Source: Limnochordaceae bacterium
Lineage (GTDB): Bacteria; Bacillota; Limnochordia; Limnochordales; DUMU01
Reading direction: 5' to 3'
Assembly (NCBI GenBank): GCA_014896305.1
Contig: JADBKQ010000017.1
Coordinates: forward strand, 1-38,718
Length of the DNA stretch: 38,718 nucleotides
The notes beneath the pieces are model-generated. The model ran no database searches. It was not told the DNA's origin and saw only the letters and a list, made by a program, of their open reading frames with translations. This document shows, one piece after another, positions 14,938 to 23,165 of this stretch. Position numbers and translations under genes: made by a program. The first letter of the stretch is position 1. Each line of letters starts with the position of its first letter.

Positions 14938-16469
14938 GGGTTTTGGTGGTGGGGGCCGGGCGGGTGGGCTTGACCACGGCCGTGGCCCTTGCCCGCCTGC
15001 AGCACGAGGTCGTTTGCTTGGAGAAGGATGCGCAGCGGGTCGAGACATTACGGCAGGGCCGTCCCCCCTTCTGGGAAGCAGGGCTGGCGGAAGCCCTACA
15101 GGGCGAGCTGGCGGCAGGTCGCCTGTCGTTTGCCCACGCCGGTGAACCGTACAGGATAGCGCCCGGCACGCAGGCGGTGATACTCTGCGTGGGTACTCCC
15201 TCAACCCCTATGGGCGGTATCGACATGAGCCAACTAGAGGATGCAGTCGACTTTCTGCTCCCCCGGCTCGAACAGCACTTGCGACAAGCCGCACCGAGGC
15301 CAGCAGCCACAGGAAACATAGGAGACGTGGAAGGGAGAGCTGTGGTAGTCCTGGCAACGAAGAGCACCGTGCCGGTGGGAACGGCTCGGGCGTTAGCCAC
15401 CAGGATCGTAGCACAGGGAATGGCCGGTCAGGTAGTGGTCGCCAGCAACCCCGAGTTTCTGCGGGAAGGGACAGCTCTGGCCGACGCACTCCACCCAGAC
15501 CGGATCGTCATCGGAGTGCGCGAGTCAGAGGCAGCAGCACTGTTGCAGGAGCTTTACAGAGGCATTGACGCCCCGATCGTGGTCACGAACTGGCAAACGG
15601 CCGAACTCCTCAAGTATGCAGCCAACGCTTTCCTGGCCACCCGGCTCTCCCTGATCAACGAATTGGCTGACTTGGCCGAAGCGACGAACGCTGACATCGT
15701 CCAGATCGCTCGCGGTATTGGACTGGACCCGCGCATCGGCCCACACTACCTGAGGGCCGGCCTGGGGTATGGCGGCTCATGCCTACCCAAGGATGTGGCC
15801 GGGTTGATCCATGTCGCTGCGGCCCAAGGCGTACCCCCGTTGCTGCTGACGGCCGTAGCTACCGTTAACGCCCTGCGTCCCGGCAAGGTTGTGGAAAGAC
15901 TCCGGCAGGCACTGGGCGGATGTTTGACGAGCAAGGTGGTTGCAGTCCTGGGGCTGAGCTTTAAGGGCGGGACCGATGACCTGCGCTCCTCGCCGGCGCT
16001 CGAGGTGATCCGGCTGCTGGTCCAGGCCGGAGCCAGGGTGCGGGCCTACGATCCGGCGTACGCCCCCCCCAACGTCGTCCCTCCCGCCAACCCTGATACC
16101 AACAATGCCGGCCACGAGCATGACGCGGGCCAGAGGTCGGTCCACGAACCGTCCTCCGGTGCTCACGCAGGAGCTGCAGCCGACCTGCGGGACGTATTTC
16201 CAGACCATGCCCTGGTCTCAGGTCAGATCCTGGGTGAGGCGGTAGAGATGCTGCCACACGCTTACGAAGCTGCGCGGGGCGCGCAAGCAGTTGTAGTCCT
16301 GACCGATTGGAACGAGTTCACACAGCTTGACTGGGAGCGCATGGGCAAAGCGATGGCTGGGCGCGTGGTGCTAGATGCCCGCCTGTGCCTGGATGCAGCC
16401 AGCCTCTCCGAAGCCGGTTTCGTCTACATTGCCCCTGGCCGGGGGCAATTCCCCGAGGGTGGATGTTGA
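14934..16469 (+). CDS. ugd: UDP-glucose/GDP-mannose dehydrogenase family protein
   Basis: NAD-dependent oxidation of a nucleotide sugar to its uronic acid, probably UDP-glucose to UDP-glucuronate, supplying the glycosyltransferase. The NAD-binding loop is VVGAGRVGL (5-13); ATKSTVPVGT and NPEFLREG are family motifs; the catalytic cysteine is C283 in GYGGSCLPKD; GLSFKGGTDDLRSSPA starts the C-terminal domain. At 511 aa it is longer than usual (~430-450), because residues ~376-425 form a His/Ala/Ser-rich low-complexity insertion and ~115-135 a smaller one. The start overlaps the preceding stop (ATGA). Confidence 0.92.
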   Translation: MRVLVVGAGRVGLTTAVALARLQHEVVCLEKDAQRVETLRQGRPPFWEAGLAEALQGELAAGRLSFAHAGEPYRIAPGTQAVILCVGTPSTPMGGIDMSQLEDAVDFLLPRLEQHLRQAAPRPAATGNIGDVEGRAVVVLATKSTVPVGTARALATRIVAQGMAGQVVVASNPEFLREGTALADALHPDRIVIGVRESEAAALLQELYRGIDAPIVVTNWQTAELLKYAANAFLATRLSLINELADLAEATNADIVQIARGIGLDPRIGPHYLRAGLGYGGSCLPKDVAGLIHVAAAQGVPPLLLTAVATVNALRPGKVVERLRQALGGCLTSKVVAVLGLSFKGGTDDLRSSPALEVIRLLVQAGARVRAYDPAYAPPNVVPPANPDTNNAGHEHDAGQRSVHEPSSGAHAGAAADLRDVFPDHALVSGQILGEAVEMLPHAYEAARGAQAVVVLTDWNEFTQLDWERMGKAMAGRVVLDARLCLDAASLSEAGFVYIAPGRGQFPEGGC

Positions 16470-16535
16470 AAGCAACAACAGCCGCTGCCTGCGCCGAGAT
16501 ATCCCGCGATGCGCGCGGAATGGAGGTTGAAAACC

Positions 16536-17510
16536 GTGTCGAAAGCAATCGTGACCGGAGCGGCCGGGTTCATCGGCTCAACACTGGCAGAGAAGTTGCT
16601 CGAGCAAGGACACGAGGTGGTCGGCATCGACGCCTTCCTGCCCAACTATTGTGCCTTTCAAAAGAACGACAACTGGAACCACCTGCATGAGTGGGATGGG
16701 TTCACCGGAGTGGTGGGTGACCTGGTCCAGTTGGATCTGGATAGGATCGTCGCTGGGACCGACGTGATCTTCCACCAGGCAGCCCTGCCCGGCGTCCGTG
16801 ACAGCTGGGGCAAAAGCTTCCCGGCGTACCTGCACCACAACGTACTGGCAACTCAAGTCCTGTTGCACCTGGCCGTCAAATACCGGGTCAAAGAGTTTGT
16901 CTACGCCTCGTCCTCGTCGGTATACGGCCAGCAATCCACCCTCCCGCTTCAAGAGAAGATGTGCCCCAGCCCCTTCTCGCCATACGGGGTTACCAAATTG
17001 GCCGGGGAACACCTGGTGCGAGCCTACCATGACAACTACGGCCTGGCCACGACAAGCCTGCGCTACTTTACGGTCTACGGGCCCCGCCAACGCCGTGACA
17101 TGGCCATCTATCGTTTCATCGACGCCATGGCTCACGGTCGTGAGGTCAAGGTGTACGGCGACGGGAATCAGACGCGTGACTTCACTTTCGTGGAAGACGT
17201 GGTCCGGGCTAATATCGCCGCCTGGCAGGCACTGGCAGATGGCGGGAGCGGCCGGCGAACGAACGGCGAAGTCTTCAACGTGGGCAGCGGCACGTCGGTA
17301 TCGGTGAGAGAACTCCTTGAAAGGCTGGGCCAGGTAATCGGATGCAGCCCCACCATCACGCGGACCCCGGCAGCCGCCGGCGATGTCCGTGCCACACTGG
17401 CAGACGTCGAAAGCATCAAGACAGCGTTGGGGTGGCAGGCAACGACGCCGCTGCAGGAAGGCCTCGCAGCTCAGTACCGATGGTATCAACAGACCCGGCC
17501 CCTTCCTTGA
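16536..17510 (+). CDS. NAD-dependent nucleotide-sugar epimerase/dehydratase
   Basis: Extended short-chain dehydrogenase (324 aa). It has TGAAGFIGS for NAD binding (7-15), the ASSSSVYG segment (124-131) and the catalytic pair Y150/K154 in YGVTK. YGDGNQTRDFTFVEDVV is the usual substrate-binding stretch. Following the dehydrogenase, a UDP-glucuronate 4-epimerase or UDP-glucuronate decarboxylase role fits best; sequence alone does not separate these. GTG 16536 is chosen because GGAGG lies 9 bases upstream and the Rossmann motif starts directly after; an upstream ATG at 16509 adds unconserved residues. Last gene of the operon, 66 bases after ugd. Confidence 0.88.
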   Translation: MSKAIVTGAAGFIGSTLAEKLLEQGHEVVGIDAFLPNYCAFQKNDNWNHLHEWDGFTGVVGDLVQLDLDRIVAGTDVIFHQAALPGVRDSWGKSFPAYLHHNVLATQVLLHLAVKYRVKEFVYASSSSVYGQQSTLPLQEKMCPSPFSPYGVTKLAGEHLVRAYHDNYGLATTSLRYFTVYGPRQRRDMAIYRFIDAMAHGREVKVYGDGNQTRDFTFVEDVVRANIAAWQALADGGSGRRTNGEVFNVGSGTSVSVRELLERLGQVIGCSPTITRTPAAAGDVRATLADVESIKTALGWQATTPLQEGLAAQYRWYQQTRPLP

Positions 17511-17868
17511 TCAGGCGGAATGGCTCATACCGAAGGCTCAAAAGCAAAACTTCAGTCGCACGGCAAGCGAGATCTCCGTCCAGATCGAGGCGAAGCTGCT
17601 CACCAAAGTCATTTGTCAGGTCGTCACCCCCTATTGAGAACGCTGAAAAATCATGGTTCTCGGCAGGAGTTGACTGGCAGCAGCCAATTTCCTCCAGCAG
17701 GTGCGAAAAGGGCTTGTGGTTGGTGGGGCATCGGAAGCATCCGGGGCACCGTCCATGGGAGAGGTTGCTCCCTTCCGCTGCTCCTAGGCCAACGTAGAGC
17801 CACAGAGATTTGACACCGCCCGTGTGAAGGGCGCACTAAGCCAGCGTACAAGCGTGGCGGGCGTGTTC
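17511..17868. other. Intergenic, nothing recognised
   Basis: Several short frames are open, but none has a ribosome site, a family motif or plausible composition. I saw no terminator with a T-run after the epimerase gene. Confidence 0.4.
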
Positions 17869-18552
17869 TCAGTCAAGCTTCGCCTTGTTTCGTTGCTGGA
17901 CTTGTTTCCCTGCCCTGGTTCCCTCTTTCCAGGCCAGAGCGACGTAGCGGTCGTCGGCGTCCAGAACCCATGGGTTCACCAGCCCGGCAGCGCCCAGAAG
18001 GGCAGCCATGTCCTCTGCATCGGCCAACAGGTCCCCGGCTACAGGACCGCCAATCTGGTGGTGGATCCGATTGACCTCCGCCCGGCTGGTGCCATGGGCT
18101 ACCAGAACCCATCCCCCCGGCCGCAAGACCCGCGCCACCTCCTCCAGGGCGCTCTTCTTGTCGGCGAAATGGGGAAACGACGAGTAGCAAACGACACCAT
18201 GGCAGACATCGGAGGCAAGGGGAATTTCTTCCGCCGGGGCCAGAAGGAAGGAGAGCCGGGACTGGGGTTCACAGAGGAAGGCATATTTGCGCCGGCATTG
18301 CTCCAGCATTTTCGGCGAGAGATCCAGGGCGTACACGTGCCCGTCCGGCGCGGTCAGCTCCAGGAGCGGAGGGATGAGCGCGCCGGTGCCGCAACCCACG
18401 TCCAGAATACACTGGCCGGGCTCGATCCTGGCGTAAGCCAGGATGCTGCGCACCTGGGCAGGATCCGTGTGAGCGGAGGCGTCCCAGCTGCTGGCGGCCT
18501 GGTCAAAGTAGGCTCGCAGATCCTTCAGACGCCTCTGGATTTCCGGGGTCAT
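17869..18552 (-). CDS. Class I SAM-dependent methyltransferase
   Basis: Small-molecule type methyltransferase (227 aa) of the Methyltransf_11 kind. Motif I ILDVGCGTGALIPPLLE binds SAM; VYALDLSPKMLEQC and the later EEVARVLRPGGWVLVAHG are the family's post-I and motif III segments. The N-terminus RAYFDQAASSWD is typical for UbiE-like enzymes. ATG 18552 follows GGGGGGAAGGA at 5 bases, so the longer frame to 18783 is not needed. The substrate is unknown. It stands alone and faces the spore-polysaccharide operon convergently. Confidence 0.86.
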   Translation of the reverse strand: MTPEIQRRLKDLRAYFDQAASSWDASAHTDPAQVRSILAYARIEPGQCILDVGCGTGALIPPLLELTAPDGHVYALDLSPKMLEQCRRKYAFLCEPQSRLSFLLAPAEEIPLASDVCHGVVCYSSFPHFADKKSALEEVARVLRPGGWVLVAHGTSRAEVNRIHHQIGGPVAGDLLADAEDMAALLGAAGLVNPWVLDADDRYVALAWKEGTRAGKQVQQRNKAKLD

Positions 18553-18783
18553 GGTGTTCCTTCCCCCCTGAGGCCGAACGTCCATGCCGCCCGATGCTTG
18601 CTCATCGACGCCAGCACCCATCCCAGCGTAACCACCCGTGGCAAGCCTTCTGAAACCGAAGAAGGGGCCATGGTTTTTCACAGTCAGCCCAACCACGGCA
18701 GGAACTAGCACAAGCTGCAGGGCGATGCCAAGCAGCGCTGTCACCAGCCCATAGGTCAGTGGGTAAAAAAGATCGGGTCTCAA
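18553..18783 (-). pseudogene. Possible frameshifted small membrane protein upstream of the methyltransferase
   Basis: One frame encodes a hydrophobic helix (LVTALLGIALQLVLVPAVVG); another, opened by an internal ATG, encodes VVTLGWVLASMSKHRAAW and ends in CCATGA, overlapping the methyltransferase start by 4 bases. Joining the two frames gives a plausible two-helix membrane protein, suggesting a frameshift. The family is not recognised. Confidence 0.3.
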
Positions 18784-19071
18784 AAAAGCGGCGTTCGCCT
18801 CCCGAGAGGTCCCTACCTTACTTCACTCTCCCCCGATAAGACCCAGAGCTGCCGTAAAACACCAACGTGCCACTGGCGTCGACAAAGAAACTGTTCACTG
18901 GCTCAGCAAGACATGGCCCATCGTCTGATCTTTCTCCATATGTCCACAGCTTCAGACAAGAGTCTCGAACCATTATTTACCAGCAACTTCTGGGATGCTG
19001 CTGCCATCGGGATGACAGGAATTCGAAAAAAGGCCAGGAACCATTCCCTTGAGCCAAGGAGGGAATCGTTC
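18784..19071. other. Intergenic leader of a degraded insertion sequence
   Basis: No gene is supported. The DNA just before 19072 is lower in GC than its surroundings and ends in a strong ribosome site, so it is probably the left end of the mobile element; terminal repeats were not identified. Confidence 0.35.
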
Positions 19072-19417
19072 ATGGCCCGTCCCAGTATGGCACGTTTTAC
19101 GCGGAAAGCCAAGATCCCGCGCTCACTCAGCTATTATCTTACCGAAGGGCCTGGCCTATGCCACCTGGGATGCTCTCCGACTTCCTCCGTCTGCACCCGT
19201 CACGTTCGTCATCGATGCTACGGCCATCGAGAAGAGCGGGGCTAAAATGCGAACCTATTTTAGAGCATGGCAGGAGCGCAGCGTCTGGACCTGGCTGGCT
19301 GAGCTACTCCAGACTCATCCCCTGCTGATGAGTCGGATTTCGGCGGTGTCTGAAGCCGTGCAGTCGGCCAAATACGAGCAGACCACGGAACAGCCGCCGC
19401 TGCAGATGAACGTATGA
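19072..19417 (+). pseudogene. DDE transposase remnant, frameshifted and internally deleted
   Basis: ATG 19072 follows AAGGAGG and starts MARPSMARFTRKAKIPRSLS, then YYLTEGP. The frame then shifts near 19150 and continues as LAYATWDALRLPPSAPVTF and VIDATAIEKSGAKM, where VIDATAIEKSG resembles the first-aspartate region of IS4/IS701-like DDE transposases. After that the sequence (RTYFRAWQERSVW) no longer resembles a catalytic core, so most of the enzyme is deleted. It lies 160 bases upstream of the defence operon and may mark its insertion boundary. Confidence 0.6.
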
Positions 19418-19577
19418 TGCGACTATGATGCGATAATGTACGACTGACCAGGAGTGCAGGCAGGCAGCGTGCCAGGGTCATGGTCATGGTCATGCTCAAC
19501 ACCGCACACAAAGGTAATACCTGGGGAATCGTCGAATACGCCCCTGTTGAGGACAGTCTGAATCGGCGTCAGAAAGA

Positions 19578-22500
19578 ATGGGACAGACCATGAAACTTGA
19601 GGATCTTCGACCGCACGCGAGCGTGCGAGGCCTCCTGCCCGACACCTTGGCGACCGTGGTGAGTGTGCAGTGGTACGGCTCCGACGCGTTGGAGCTCACG
19701 TACAAGGACCCCGCCGGTCGGGTCGGTAACGTGCTCTTGTACCGCCACGACGAACCCAGGCTCGAAATCGTGGAGCAAGGACGTCCTTGGTGCTTCGACG
19801 GTGACGGGGCGCTCTTCCGGTTGGTGTCCGAGGCATACCGCATCCGCCTGGCTCATCTGTTTGACCCGGTCCTCGCGGTGCACACCTCGCAGGTGGAGCC
19901 GCTGCCGCACCAGATTACCGCCGTATATGAAGCGATGCTGCCGCGCCAGCCGCTGCGGTTTCTGCTGGCCGATGATCCAGGCGCGGGCAAGACCATCATG
20001 ACCGGCTTGTTCATCCGGGAGTTGGTGGCACGCGGAGACCTGCAACGGTGTCTCATCGTCTGCCCGGCGAACCTGGTGGAGCAGTGGCAGGACGAGCTCT
20101 ACCACCGCTTCAACCTGCCCTTCACCATCCTGACCAATGAGGGATTGGAGGCTGCGCGCACGGGCAACTGGTTCCTGGAGAACAATCTGGCCATCGCCCG
20201 GCTGGACAAGCTTGCGCGCGACGAGGCGGTGCAGGCCAAGCTGGCAGCGCCGGACTGCCGGTGGGACCTGGTGGTGGTCGACGAAGCCCACAAGATGTCG
20301 GCCACCTTCTTCGGGGGTGAGGTCAAGTACACGAAGCGGTATCGCCTGGGCCAACTGCTGTCGGGACTTACCCGTCACTTCCTGCTACTCACGGCTACGC
20401 CCCACAACGGCAAGGAGGAGGACTTCCAGCTCTTCCTGGCGCTCCTCGATGGCGACCGGTTTGAAGGCCGCTTCCGCGACGGGGTGCACGTGGTGGACGT
20501 TTCGGACCTGATGCGGCGGATGGTCAAGGAACGGCTGGTCAAGTTCGACGGCACACCGCTTTTTCCCGAGCGGCACGCCTACACGGTACTCTACCGGCTC
20601 TCCGACGCCGAAGCCAGGCTCTACAAAGAAGTCACTGATTATGTGCGCGAGGAGTTCAACCGCGCTGAGGCTCTCCAGGATGAAAAGCGCGCTGGCACGG
20701 TGGGCTTCGCCTTAACCACGCTGCAGCGACGGCTGGCCTCCTCGCCAGAAGCAATCTACCAGTCGCTGCGTCGCCGCCGGGAGAGGCTGGAAAGCCGGCT
20801 GCGGGAGCTAGAGCTGCTGCAGCGAGGGGCGATGGCTGCGGCCACGCGCGTCGAGACCCGCGTGCTGGACAGAGAAGAGCTCGAGGCGTTGGAGGATGCC
20901 CCGGACAGCGAGGTTGCGGCGGTTGAAGATGAGATTCTCGACCAAGCTACTGCAGCCCGCACCATTGAGGAACTCCGGGCCGAAATCGCGACCCTCCGGC
21001 GGCTCGAGGCGCTCGCCCGCGAGGTGCGCCAGAGCGGCGAGGACCGCAAGTGGCGGGAACTGGCGAACCTGCTGGCCGAGATCTTCACCCCGGCCGCCAT
21101 CGCCGACAGCGCGGCTGAGGGTGCTGAGCCATACGGCGGCGAGGTCACAGCGAAGCCGGTACCTTCTCCCCGGCAGAAGCTCGTCATTTTCACGGAGCAC
21201 CGCGACACCCTCCATTACCTGGCCCAGCGGATCACCACCCTGCTCGGCCGCAGGCAAGCGGTCGTGACGATCCACGGGGGCATGGGGCGGGAGGAGAGGC
21301 GCAAGGCGCAGGAGGCCTTCCTCCACGACCCCGAGGTGCAGGTACTCGTGGCCACGGATGCTGCGGGTGAGGGCATCAACTTGCAGCGGGCCCATCTGAT
21401 GGTCAACTATGATTTGCCCTGGAACCCCAACCGGATCGAGCAACGCTTTGGCCGTATCCATCGCATCGGGCAGACCGAGGTGTGCCACCTGTGGAACCTG
21501 GTGGCGGAGGAGACCCGCGAGGGAGATGTGTACCGCACGCTCCTCGAGAAGCTGGAGCAGGCGCGCAAAGCGCTGGGCGGCCGGGTGTTCGATGTCTTGG
21601 GGAAACTGCAGTTCGAAGGAAAACCGCTACGCGATCTCTTGATCGAGGCCATCCGTTACGGAGAGCGGCCTGAGGTACGAGCCCGCCTGACGCAGGTCAT
21701 CGCGGACGCCTTCGATCGCCAGCAGTTGCAGGATCTCCTCGAAGAGCGGGCGCTCGCCCATGACGTCATCGACAGTGCGCGGTTACAGCGCATCCGGGAG
21801 GAGATGGAGCGAGCCGAGGCGCGCCGCCTGCAACCTCACTACATCGAGTCGTTCTTCCTGGAGGCTTTCCGACGCCTTGGCGGGAGCGTAAACCCCCGGG
21901 AACCGCGGCGCTACGAAGTCATGCATGTGCCGGCAACGGTGCGCCATCGCGATCGGCTGATCGGCATCGGCGAACCCGTTTTGCCCCGCTACGAGCGAAT
22001 CACCTTTGAGAAGGCGTTCATCGCTCCACCCGGACAGCCGCTGGCGGCCTTCATCTGTCCTGGACACCCTCTGTTGGACGCGACGATTGACCTCACCCTG
22101 GAGCGCCACCGGGATCTCCTGCGGCGGGGGACGGTCTTGGTCGATGAGCGCGATCCGAGTGAAAAGCCGCGGGTGCTATTCTACCTGGAACACGCTATCC
22201 AGGACGCGAGTGCCACGCGGACGGGGGAGCGGCATGTCATCTCCCGGCGGATGCTCTATGTCGAGCTAGACGAGGAGAGAACCACCCGTCATCTCCACTA
22301 CGCGCCGTATCTCGACTACCGGCCGCTGGCACCCGACGAGCCTGACATCGAGACGATCCTCGGGCGCCCGGAGTGCGCCTGGATCACTCGCGAGCTCGAG
22401 GCGAAGGTGATTGGTTATGCCGTGGCGCGTGTCGTGCCCGAGCACCTGGCTGAGGTCCGCGACCGGCGCTTGGCTTGGATCGAAAAGGCCCGCACCGCAG

Positions 22501-23165
22501 TGAAGGACCGGCTGACCAAGGAAATCGCCTACTGGGACCACCGCGCGGAGGAACTCAAGCTTCAGGAGCAAGCGGGCAAGCCGAACGCGCGCCTCAACTC
22601 GCAGGAGGCCCGCCGGCGGGCCGACGACCTTGCGGCGCGGCTTCAGAAGCGCATGGAGCAGCTTGACTTGGAGGCCCAGATTTCGGCCCTGCCGCCCGTG
22701 GTGATAGGCGGCCTGGTGGTCGTGCCAGCGGGGCTGCTGGCCAAGATCGCGGGTCGCCCCGCACCGGAGGCCCAACACGCCGTAGACACTCAGGCCGCGG
22801 CGGCGCGGGCACGGGCGATCGTGATGGAAATCGAGCGTCGCCTGGGCTTTGAGCCCGTGGACCTGGAGGCCGACAAGCTCGGCTATGATCTCGAGAGTCG
22901 CGACCCCCGCACGGGGCGCCTGCGCTTCATCGAGGTCAAGGGACGGGTGGCAGGGGCAGAGACGCTGACGGTCACCAAGAACGAGATTCTCACCTCACTC
23001 AATAAACCCGACGATTACATTCTAGCCATCGTCGAGTTCCTGGAAGGCGGCGAGCACCGCGTGCACTACGTGCGCCGCCCCTTCCGGCGGGAACCGGACT
23101 TCGGCGTGACGAGCGTGAACTACGACTTTGCGGAACTTTTAGCGAGGGGTGAGGAACCACAATGA
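19578..23165 (+). CDS. SNF2/HepA-type helicase with C-terminal DUF3883 domain (defence-associated)
   Basis: Large superfamily 2 DNA translocase (1195 aa) with both RecA lobes: Walker A DDPGAGKTI (~132-140), DEAH box VVVDEAHKM (~232-240), motif III LLLTATPHNG, then VIFTEHRDT, ATDAAGEGINLQ and the motif VI stretch RFGRIHRIGQ (~621-630). A long insertion with charged coiled coil (about 380-500) separates the lobes. Near the C-terminus, LGFEPVDLEADKLGYD through FIEVKGR and the NEIL segment is a DUF3883 (NO VEIN C-terminal) domain, common in defence helicases. Alternative start ATG 19590 (MKLEDLRP) is equally plausible. First gene of a four-gene operon; the next gene overlaps by 4 bases. Comparable to DISARM DrmD, but the partner genes differ. 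Confidence 0.9.
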   Translation: MGQTMKLEDLRPHASVRGLLPDTLATVVSVQWYGSDALELTYKDPAGRVGNVLLYRHDEPRLEIVEQGRPWCFDGDGALFRLVSEAYRIRLAHLFDPVLAVHTSQVEPLPHQITAVYEAMLPRQPLRFLLADDPGAGKTIMTGLFIRELVARGDLQRCLIVCPANLVEQWQDELYHRFNLPFTILTNEGLEAARTGNWFLENNLAIARLDKLARDEAVQAKLAAPDCRWDLVVVDEAHKMSATFFGGEVKYTKRYRLGQLLSGLTRHFLLLTATPHNGKEEDFQLFLALLDGDRFEGRFRDGVHVVDVSDLMRRMVKERLVKFDGTPLFPERHAYTVLYRLSDAEARLYKEVTDYVREEFNRAEALQDEKRAGTVGFALTTLQRRLASSPEAIYQSLRRRRERLESRLRELELLQRGAMAAATRVETRVLDREELEALEDAPDSEVAAVEDEILDQATAARTIEELRAEIATLRRLEALAREVRQSGEDRKWRELANLLAEIFTPAAIADSAAEGAEPYGGEVTAKPVPSPRQKLVIFTEHRDTLHYLAQRITTLLGRRQAVVTIHGGMGREERRKAQEAFLHDPEVQVLVATDAAGEGINLQRAHLMVNYDLPWNPNRIEQRFGRIHRIGQTEVCHLWNLVAEETREGDVYRTLLEKLEQARKALGGRVFDVLGKLQFEGKPLRDLLIEAIRYGERPEVRARLTQVIADAFDRQQLQDLLEERALAHDVIDSARLQRIREEMERAEARRLQPHYIESFFLEAFRRLGGSVNPREPRRYEVMHVPATVRHRDRLIGIGEPVLPRYERITFEKAFIAPPGQPLAAFICPGHPLLDATIDLTLERHRDLLRRGTVLVDERDPSEKPRVLFYLEHAIQDASATRTGERHVISRRMLYVELDEERTTRHLHYAPYLDYRPLAPDEPDIETILGRPECAWITRELEAKVIGYAVARVVPEHLAEVRDRRLAWIEKARTAVKDRLTKEIAYWDHRAEELKLQEQAGKPNARLNSQEARRRADDLAARLQKRMEQLDLEAQISALPPVVIGGLVVVPAGLLAKIAGRPAPEAQHAVDTQAAAARARAIVMEIERRLGFEPVDLEADKLGYDLESRDPRTGRLRFIEVKGRVAGAETLTVTKNEILTSLNKPDDYILAIVEFLEGGEHRVHYVRRPFRREPDFGVTSVNYDFAELLARGEEPQ

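Noticed and set aside
17824..18708. Plus-strand frame of 294 codons opposite the methyltransferase
   Set aside because: The minus strand encodes clear methyltransferase motifs with a good ribosome site; the plus frame has none and is a shadow.
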